The notes under the pieces: model-generated
Seen by the model: only the letters and a program-made list of their open reading frames with translations
The model's database searches: none
What the model was told of the DNA's origin: nothing
Source of the DNA: Chrysochromulina tobinii
Lineage: Eukaryota; Haptophyta; Prymnesiales; Chrysochromulinaceae
Assembly (NCBI GenBank): GCA_001275005.1
Contig: JWZX01001944.1
Span: forward strand, 1-10,128
Direction: 5' to 3'
DNA: 10,128 bases
Program-made: the position numbers and the translations under genes
In this document: positions 6,001 to 8,723 of the stretch, piece after piece
How the letters are laid out: each line of letters starts with the position of its first letter
How positions within the stretch are numbered: the stretch's first letter is position 1

Positions 6001-7278
6001 TGGCAGCACCGGTGCATTCAGTGGGCCACGGGCCGCATTGCCGATGAGGAGCGACTGGAGCGCGCCAGCCTGTGGCATGCGGCCCCCTTTTTCACGGCGT
6101 GGCGTGCGGCAGCGACGTGGCTGGCCCACGAGCACGCGCTGCAGACGTCGCAGCTGACCCACGCCCTCCGAGCTTGGCGCGAGATGCAGCACCGAACCGA
6201 GGAGGTGGCGAGGCTGTGGGATCTTGAGAGGCTCCACAGCCGCCGATGGGGCGCTTGGTTCTGGCGTGCCCTGTGCGCCTGGCACGAGCTCGCGAAGGCC
6301 GACTCTCGCCAGCAGCTGCTCGCATCGCTCTTCGAGCCGCGCCTCAGCCAGCGGCGCGCGCTGCGCCGACTCTTCTTTCACGCACGGCCGCCGCTTCCGA
6401 AGCGCTCGCCTCTTCACACCACCGTGCAGTCGAAGGCGGTGTGGGTCCCCAATGGCGCGGGCTATGCCTCCGAGCCAACCAACCGCGTCGGCCTCTCACA
6501 CCATGCGCCGATAGGGATCCACCTGCTCGGTACGGCGGCGCACTCGCCGTTGGCATCGATCAGTGGAAAGGAGCTGCTGATGATCGAAGGGATACGGAAG
6601 CGAGCTGCTGCCGCGGTGGCGCGGACAACCGCGGCAGCAGCGTCCTCCACGGGTGCCACCGACCACGACCGCGCCTCGGAGCGGCATGCACGCGCCTCTG
6701 TGCGCACCTCAGACCACGCATGGGCCACCGACCACGTGGAGCCGACGGGTGGGGGCATGCTCTTCGAGCGCTTCCGTGCCACGCCGCCCCACGGCCGCGC
6801 TGCGCCGAGCGCCGCGGCCGTGAGCGTCGTACCGGGCGCTGCTGACCCGGCGGCCGCGGCCGCGGCGGCGGTCGTCGTCGGCTGGCTGCCAAGGCGTGGT
6901 ACCGCCCGGTACCGTGGCGGCTCGCTGGCGAGCGCGTACTCGGGCTCGCTCTCTCCTGAGCCAACGGCGGCCGCCCTGTCCAAACGGGCGCAGCATGAGC
7001 GCCAGTGGCACGAGAGCACCTCGGAGCGGGCCGCGACGCGCACGGAGCGCATCCATCATCGCTCATGGAACCCATACGCGTCGTCGCCTAAGGGAGGGAC
7101 GACGCCGCTCGCGCGCCCGCTTCGAGAACAGGCGCCGGTCACGGTGCTCACGAAGACGCCGACGACCACCACCTCGTGCACGACGGCGGCGACACCGCCG
7201 TCGCGGGCGAGCACGCCCCAGAACAAGCCTGCGGCTTCCCCGACGCCGCGGCCAAGAGCGACCCCCCTCAGGATTTGA
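37..7278 (+). CDS. Giant IQ / WW / EF-hand / Sfi1-like repeat protein, probable basal-body or centrosome scaffold
   Basis: The frame runs 2413 residues from the first in-frame ATG (37) to TGA at 7276-7278 without interruption. It is also open back to base 1, so a start or exon upstream is possible; the ATG has G at -3. Residues below count from this ATG. Visible parts are seven IQ motifs (about 212-466), a poly-Ala and Ala/Glu/Arg helical stretch (about 474-590), acidic blocks (639-655 and 862-925), a CEP164-like WW module (about 1146-1270), two EF-hand loops (1376-1387 and 1426-1437), an Ala/Glu-rich helix (about 1497-1758), Trp-containing Sfi1-like repeats (about 1770-2085) and a disordered tail. 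IQ motifs bind calmodulin-like proteins and Sfi1 repeats bind centrin; CEP164 is a distal-appendage protein of the mother centriole. I infer a cytoskeletal scaffold at the flagellar base. No single known family matches the whole architecture. Apparent lack of introns over 7.2 kb and the many in-frame tandem repeats are notable. Confidence 0.85.
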   Translation: MSEAPRIPEKWPAFFPNEGTSIPHIMWGTVWRFEELPVRRRNRSRQRRRAPQNYEMFLRPPVGKAATTAAATATLELQLKEKARRSAARRSMNEQLSVHAALQSHMPLTSGSIAAMNASLTGATEPEEEPAPPTPPALPALPALPALPALPALPALPATESTYDPFAAPTTVAELMGVMASMLSGLQMPPLCEELLRSAVEAEEADALRRAAAVRVQACTRGHVQRQREAALRLRQQQQRTAAAVHVQAAVRAHRARVWASSERERRIVELEQERLQIAAAREQQAKEQRLRAEEEGRKARDLRLRELEEIRQRNQEQQRLERLEWQRKQHTAAMRMQSGWRGYVARTELLRWRWERAAVRVQSVWRGSAGRKWCREECSLVRQHSAAVVLQAAFRCHRARGWLRGFLWQKRTTRAATLFQAAYLGFLARRASALRAQRQQVALVGAQVAAVALQAAARGLLARRDHRLRRTRAAELAAAAAAAAAAATAAAERRGAEILSRELCRVEQQRAAEWAAREQTIAEALAKAHAEAEAASARAGAEAEARARAELRAHAEAEARAQVEARTKAEAQLVAEVRAREATLATEAQAARNHSLLAAESRLLTELKAGEASRVAMDARAQSWGTLRTSARDGASTEEVETEEDEEDEEADRIAAEKAERLIFEVERFAEERLGVERRHEHLSEQEAAAEAAAAEAAYLEQAASAEAAFLEQAASAEAAFLEQAAAAEAAFLEQEKEEEEEEEEEAARIAAEKADHVIFEVERMAAGRAYVERLAAEEAVAVRLEEERLAAEAADERLARKHEAFACWVAASQAAAARLRRLERLAAEEAAAEKEAAEAADDELLRRLQALRSEDAPGSAIDDEAAGVEEEDEEVEAKDEVEAEDEVEEEDEAEEEEAHEGDEGDGGDEGDEGDEGDEEEQYAFEWQAARLVEEAQRIHVKAELRAAKEAEAAMAERLAAFAALERASASAAATAEGVLASSLSPQPSPSKPRSSSALFSDNRWAEDGDEMRMETNRWAEDGDEMRMGRQSAGSSEELDEGSAEIAISEELDEGSEGSVEIDEAATEGDADEAATEGDVDEAATEGDADEATALDTALTDTPPPPPPLAPPLEPPPEVPLAVWRRGAAAASGEALTPPTAEDGVAYAMWLGLAGPGAPGTAPMGAEEGAVLRVLLDCLARPLPPGWRALLTDQAEQAIRLAVSEGGGFVAGTFSDAPADPDGMLPVSPGISDGMLPVSPTRLAVYFVSAEGQATWDNPLDDVCRRECLRAGLELRPQPPMNLQAAFDAVGDEEGEEGEAAEAAAVEVMGPSSSAAAVAPSSAHVSSAQVSSAHVSSAHVSSAHVSSVAPSSALAALPPPAPLEHHVAEAFSLIEANGDGVLSRAEVIKACRASERVRTLLGLPMTIRQEDGTRDAFEAVFQRLDVDDSKSISLDEFRQFFEHAEPRGLVSSPPSTSHSSQQRELEHLDQEVDLEVELELELRLLELRNPESSQQLAEAEAAEVAEAAEAFAAVEAVEAVEAAAEVEAQAAAAAAAAEVEAQAAAEAEAQVAAEAAAEAAAQEAAEEAAMAEEAAAWAAEQVAAEAAAEALAEAAARAAEEAEAEEAARAAEEAAARAAEQEAARAAEAARAAEEEAARAAEQEEAAMAEAAAAWAAEQVAAEAVAEALAEAAARAAEEEAARVEEAARAAEEAAARAAEQEAARAAEASRAAEEAAARAAEQEAARAAEAARAAEEAAARAAEAAARAVVEEEAALASAHLRVALLTWRGYTRQQRAILVTGRIVFKRYRRGQLVLALMALRRATDAARRNAQRSELAARHAYLLAWRTFRAHVPRPIADGHAHFRRGALRRLRRRFGPTSMVAAASIALLRDRAVRHRLGVALVKLSRRGRQQAQQQAQQQAQQQASMDAAHQRRRSSAIRQWVLRARDAAAARAERDAHVALVNCRQAWRRWVRAAAARRAQSDLCIRAALHGAWRSRVTTWEHWQHRCIQWATGRIADEERLERASLWHAAPFFTAWRAAATWLAHEHALQTSQLTHALRAWREMQHRTEEVARLWDLERLHSRRWGAWFWRALCAWHELAKADSRQQLLASLFEPRLSQRRALRRLFFHARPPLPKRSPLHTTVQSKAVWVPNGAGYASEPTNRVGLSHHAPIGIHLLGTAAHSPLASISGKELLMIEGIRKRAAAAVARTTAAAASSTGATDHDRASERHARASVRTSDHAWATDHVEPTGGGMLFERFRATPPHGRAAPSAAAVSVVPGAADPAAAAAAAVVVGWLPRRGTARYRGGSLASAYSGSLSPEPTAAALSKRAQHERQWHESTSERAATRTERIHHRSWNPYASSPKGGTTPLARPLREQAPVTVLTKTPTTTTSCTTAATPPSRASTPQNKPAASPTPRPRATPLRI
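442..513 (+). repeat. 9-nt coding repeat (Ala-Leu-Pro)
   Basis: Seven perfect copies of cccgctctg occupy 442-504, followed by a degenerate eighth. They encode an Ala-Leu-Pro tract in a proline-rich linker ahead of the first IQ motif. Perfect copies suggest recent slippage, and the number is likely to vary between strains (inference). Confidence 0.95.
664..1443 (+). other. Array of seven IQ (calmodulin-type binding) motifs
   Basis: Seven segments fit the pattern hydrophobic-Gln-x3-Arg-Gly-x3-Arg. Their key Gln residues are at 217, 248, 338, 363, 392, 421 and 455. The first (VQACTRGHVQR) and third (MQSGWRGYVAR) are near perfect. The second and fifth lack the Gly, and the sixth has Leu in place of the first Arg. 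Motifs 1-2 and 3-7 are separated by about 75 residues of charged Glu/Arg/Gln helix (about 262-333) likely to form a coiled coil. Motifs 3-7 are spaced 25-34 residues apart, as in myosin necks or ASPM-like proteins. Expected ligands are calmodulin, myosin-type light chains or centrin. Confidence 0.9.
1456..1800 (+). other. Poly-alanine run and Ala/Glu/Arg helical segment
   Basis: After the last IQ motif comes a nearly pure alanine stretch (about 1468-1515). It is followed by a segment of alternating Ala, Glu and Arg with occasional Gln and Lys (about 1612-1800), which lacks Pro and Gly breakers except for one Gly. Composition predicts a long alpha helix, either coiled coil or isolated. Confidence 0.7.
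1996..2370 (+). repeat. Internal duplication, 288-nt offset, flanking a 33-nt repeat array
   Basis: The segment RIAAEKAERLIFEVER starting at 1996 is echoed by RIAAEKADHVIFEVER starting at 2284, and both are followed by a similar Arg/Glu-rich stretch ending in VER. The offset is 288 nt or 96 residues. Each copy follows an acidic Glu run. Divergence at synonymous sites suggests this duplication is older than the near-perfect 33-nt repeats between the copies. Confidence 0.85.
2125..2246 (+). repeat. 33-nt coding repeat (11 residues)
   Basis: Units start at 2125, 2158, 2191 and 2224; the fourth is partial. The encoded unit is EAAFLEQAASA, with Tyr replacing Phe in the first copy. Copies differ by one or two bases. 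The repeat runs directly into a Glu-only stretch of gag/gaa codons (about 2242-2277). Confidence 0.95.
2620..2805 (+). repeat. Acidic low-complexity block with 9-nt Glu-Gly-Asp repeats
   Basis: The block is dominated by Glu and Asp, with Val-Glu-Ala variants first. Six 9-nt units (gagggcgac, the third beginning ggg) follow at 2740-2793 and encode Glu-Gly-Asp. It forms a strongly negative linker of about 60 residues. Such blocks can act as flexible spacers or bind basic partners, but no specific role can be read here. Confidence 0.9.
3046..3129 (+). repeat. 42-nt coding repeat, two copies
   Basis: Two adjacent 14-residue copies, NRWAEDGDEMRM plus ET or GR, begin at 3046 and 3088. The first 37 bases of the two copies are identical, so the duplication is recent. 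The unit has a Trp in an acidic setting and could be a short peptide motif. Confidence 0.95.
3226..3318 (+). repeat. 27-nt coding repeat (DEAATEGDA)
   Basis: Units begin at 3226, 3253 and 3280, with a partial fourth at 3307. The encoded nonapeptide is DEAATEGDA or DEAATEGDV. Just upstream, the peptide EELDEGS also occurs twice within 60 nt. A proline run (3343-3400) follows and leads into the WW module. Confidence 0.95.
3460..3870 (+). other. CEP164-like WW module with an insertion
   Basis: The segment starts with YAMWLGL (Trp 1151), then a short helix-like stretch, then ARPLPPGW (Trp 1188). After an insertion come YFVSAEGQATW (Trp 1257), then DNPLDDVCRREC. The order 'YA-WLG, APLP-x-W, YYF, W-HP-D, YR' is that of the N-terminal WW module of CEP164 and related ciliary proteins. 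In ordinary WW domains the two Trp residues lie about 20-23 apart, but here they are 69 apart. The 47 or so extra residues fall before the second strand. They contain a 33-nt tandem duplication (DGMLPVSP at 3703 and 3736). An unspliced in-frame intron is an alternative reading of the extra sequence. Confidence 0.72.
3703..3768 (+). repeat. 33-nt duplication inside the WW insertion
   Basis: DGMLPVSP is encoded twice with an offset of 33 nt (units at 3703-3735 and 3736-3768). The copies differ at a few bases. The period preserves the frame. Confidence 0.9.
3991..4099 (+). repeat. 15-nt coding repeat bounded by a 19-nt direct repeat
   Basis: Five copies of tcgtcagcccatgtt (one with caa for cat) lie at 4000-4074 and encode Ser-Ser-Ala-His-Val. 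The 19-mer gtggcgccctcgtcagccc occurs at 3991-4009 and 4081-4099, exactly 90 nt apart, so the array sits between two direct repeats. The peptide forms a flexible Ser-rich linker between the WW module and the EF-hands. Confidence 0.95.
4126..4365 (+). other. EF-hand pair
   Basis: Two helix-loop-helix motifs are visible. Loop 1 (residues 1376-1387, EANGDGVLSRAE) has Glu instead of the usual Asp at position 1 but keeps Asn 3, Asp 5, Gly 6, Leu 8 and Glu 12. Loop 2 (1426-1437, DVDDSKSISLDE) has Asp 1, Asp 3, Ser 5, Ile 8 and Glu 12, but Lys at the normally Gly position 6. Hydrophobic flanking helices (VAEAFSLIE, AFEAVFQRL, FRQFFEH) fit the family. Calcium binding is plausible at both loops, with loop 2 the more canonical at position 1 and loop 1 at position 6. 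The spacing of 50 residues between loops is longer than the usual 36 or so. Confidence 0.88.
4525..5310 (+). repeat. Ala/Glu/Arg-rich long helix with nested 78- and 22-residue duplications
   Basis: About 260 residues consist almost only of Ala, Glu and Arg, with some Gln, Val, Met and Trp, and no Pro or Gly. A 32-residue segment beginning MAEEAAAW at 4747 recurs at 4981 (MAEAAAAW), an offset of 234 nt or 78 residues. Within and after it a 66-nt unit (22 residues, beginning RAAEEAAARAAEQEAARAAE) starts at 4864, 5104, 5170 and, degenerate, 5236. Composition suggests a stable single alpha helix or coiled coil acting as a rigid spacer between the EF-hands and the Sfi1-like region. Confidence 0.9.
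5329..6390 (+). other. Sfi1-like (centrin-binding type) Trp repeat region
   Basis: Repeated Ala/Leu-x-Ala-Trp-Arg cores occur in an Arg- and Ala-rich helical context: LTWRGY (Trp 1770), LAWRTF (1829), RQWVLR (1926), QAWRRW (1953), GAWRSR (1979), TAWRAA (2022), RAWREM (2047) and CAWHEL (2082). Spacing in the second half is 25-43 residues, near the 23-35 typical of Sfi1 repeats, each of which binds one centrin in yeast and animals. The first half is more degenerate. Binding of centrin here is inferred. The region also contains a Gln/Ala microsatellite (5719-5762). Confidence 0.72.
5719..5762 (+). repeat. 12-nt coding repeat (Gln-Gln-Gln-Ala)
   Basis: The unit gcgcagcagcag repeats three times after an initial cagcag and ends in gcc. 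It encodes alternating Gln triplets and Ala in a linker between Sfi1-like repeats. Confidence 0.95.
6391..7275 (+). other. Disordered C-terminal tail
   Basis: The last 295 residues or so are rich in Ala, Ser, Thr, Pro, Arg and His, with poly-Ala runs (about 6604-6650 and 6850-6870). SLSPEP, SSPKG, PSRASTPQ and SPTPRP look like proline-directed phosphorylation sites. The tail has no recognisable fold. A role in localisation or cell-cycle phosphorylation would be typical of centrosome proteins but is not shown. Confidence 0.6.
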
Positions 7279-7532
7279 CCCGCGTTCAGTTCTGACAGCG
7301 CGAGCCGAGTTGCACGCGAGATGTAGCGGGGTGTAGTCTGTAGACTGTCGTCTGTGACGTGAACTGTCGCGTAGAAGTAACAGCTAGAAAAGTTGTCTTT
7401 TGTCTCACCGGACCGTACTTAACGAGGCGGCGTAGAAGTAACAGCTAATACTCGAGTAAAAACCGTCACAGCTAATACTGATCCTTAGTCTCATGCACAG
7501 TGACCGACCCGCCGCGCCTGCAAGGTATACGC
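7279..7532. other. Convergent intergenic region (both 3' untranslated ends)
   Basis: These 254 nt separate two stop codons facing each other, so they must hold both transcripts' 3' ends. Base composition drops in GC compared with the coding DNA. TGTAG occurs several times just after the first stop (about 7323-7342), but I cannot tell whether any acts in polyadenylation. No ORF is convincing. Confidence 0.75.
7369..7479 (+). repeat. Direct repeats in the intergenic region
   Basis: The 18-mer gcgtagaagtaacagcta is present at 7369-7386 and 7430-7447, 61 nt apart. The second copy continues into acagctaatact (7441-7452), which is repeated at 7468-7479. Function is unknown; it may be a decayed short tandem repeat or shared 3'-end signal. 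Confidence 0.9.
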
Positions 7533-8030
7533 TCACTCGGTGACGAGCGAGGCCAGCTCTGCTTCGAGAGCGCTCTTTTGCTGGATTTTTGCTCTCTGAT
7601 TGGCCTGGAGCACAGCACCCTCTTCAGCCTCGCGCCGCTCGAGATCTGCGATCTCACGTAGCTTCTTGCGCAGCGTAAGGAGCCGTCGCGGTTGGTCGGC
7701 AGCAACGGGCGAAGCTAGAGCTGGTGCCACCGGAGCTGGACTTGCGGGCTCGAGCTCGCTGCGCTTGGATACGGTGATCTCCTTGGGCGATGGGACGGGC
7801 TGATTGATGCGGGTGCTGTCGACCGAACCGAGGGCGCGCTTCTGCAAGTCGGTCAGGGTCGCTCCGGCGGCAACCTTGCGGGCGAGAAACTTTGCGAGCA
7901 CAGCGTCGGCATCGCTCTTGACCAGCTTCTCGGGGTGCGCGAACTCACGCTTTGGAAGCGGCGGCGGCGCGCGCTTGGCGTCGGCCGCGAAACGTTGCCG
8001 GCGACGCTCCCTCTGTAGGGCGTCGGCCAT
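7533..8030 (-). CDS. Small basic protein with PYM/eIF2A-like C-terminal helices (tentative)
   Basis: A 165-residue protein runs from ATG at 8030-8028 to TGA at 7535-7533. This ATG is the first in its frame; the frame stays open upstream to about 8276 but offers only non-ATG starts. The protein begins MADALQRERRRQRF, has a basic proline-containing stretch (KRAPPPLPKREF), a predicted helical part around residues 36-68 (KFLARKVAAGATLTDLQ) and a Pro/Ala/Ser linker. It ends in about 50 residues rich in Leu, Lys, Arg and Glu (LRKKLREIADLERREAEEG, then ALEAELASL). That ending resembles the C-terminal helical region of PYM (ribosome- and exon-junction-linked) and the similar end of eIF2A. The PYM N-terminal Mago/Y14-binding motif is not evident, so the resemblance may reflect only a common helix type. 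Alternative: an unrelated lineage-specific protein. It is convergent with the giant gene. Confidence 0.65.
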   Translation of the reverse strand: MADALQRERRRQRFAADAKRAPPPLPKREFAHPEKLVKSDADAVLAKFLARKVAAGATLTDLQKRALGSVDSTRINQPVPSPKEITVSKRSELEPASPAPVAPALASPVAADQPRRLLTLRKKLREIADLERREAEEGAVLQANQRAKIQQKSALEAELASLVTE

Positions 8031-8723
8031 CGATAAGTTTTCAAAAAACAGTCCAGGCCGAGTGGCTGCTTTCGGACAATACGGTACTTCAGAGTCAGTT
8101 TCGTCAGCGGGCCCCCGCGCGCGCGCCACACGGACGCGACATTTCAAATCACACCCTGGGGGGGAGTTGGAGGAAGGATGAAACCGCCGACTTTGCCGTT
8201 CGTTCGCAAAGTGCCGTGTACATGTTAGGGAAAAGGTGCACGCGCCGCGCAGACCAGCACACAAGACACAAGTCACACAATCGTGCTCGGAGGATGGTGG
8301 AGGTTCTGTTCAGAGCCTGCCGTGCGCGTAGGTGCCATACTATAAGTAACTCGTCACTATATGAAGTGACTGATTCGGTTGCGACCCACGCCAATTTATA
8401 TCCCCGTTGTCTCGGCCCTTTTCTCAACACCTTTCTCGGCCCCTTTGAGTGCTTTCTTTACATGTAAAGTACAGCCTTGCCCTCTTGCTTGCCCTTCGCC
8501 GTTCTTTCTCCGAATCACTAGTATGGACTATCTGGCACGTTGAGCAGCTATACACAGACCCAGCGCTCATGCTAGACGCGTCTACGCGTGTAGCAGCGGC
8601 AGCAGGAAGCGGCCTCATGGTTGCATTTGTTAACACTTGAATTGTCGTCGTCGACAGTTCTTATGGGACAGTGGTCTCATACTTGGTCTTGCGAGGAAGT
8701 TGACTTTGGCATTGTGTGACAGA
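8031..8723. other. Non-coding stretch upstream of the minus-strand gene
   Basis: No reading frame here looks like protein; those present are short and of random composition. It should contain the promoter and 5' untranslated part of the minus-strand gene. A patch at about 8338-8470 is clearly richer in A and T. It holds TATA-like words in both directions (actataagta at 8338-8347 on plus; ggatataaattg at 8403-8392 on minus), and neither can be confirmed. A 10-nt perfect palindrome, agacgcgtct, lies at 8574-8583. Confidence 0.6.
8353..8370. promoter_or_regulatory. Inverted repeat in the AT-richer patch
   Basis: gtcact and agtgac are perfect inverted copies separated by six bases (atatga). It lies about 320 nt upstream of the minus-strand start codon. 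It could be a binding site for a dimeric factor or chance; no known site is recognised. Confidence 0.35.

Noticed and set aside
8031-8276. N-terminal extension of the minus-strand gene (82 residues from 8276), possibly a targeting peptide
   Set aside because: The codon at 8276 is GTG, and no ATG occurs in that frame before 8030. The composition is not convincingly a signal or transit peptide. An upstream exon cannot be excluded.
7279-8723. tRNA, rRNA or other known RNA gene in the non-coding parts
   Set aside because: I looked for cloverleaf landmarks and conserved rRNA words and saw none on either strand.
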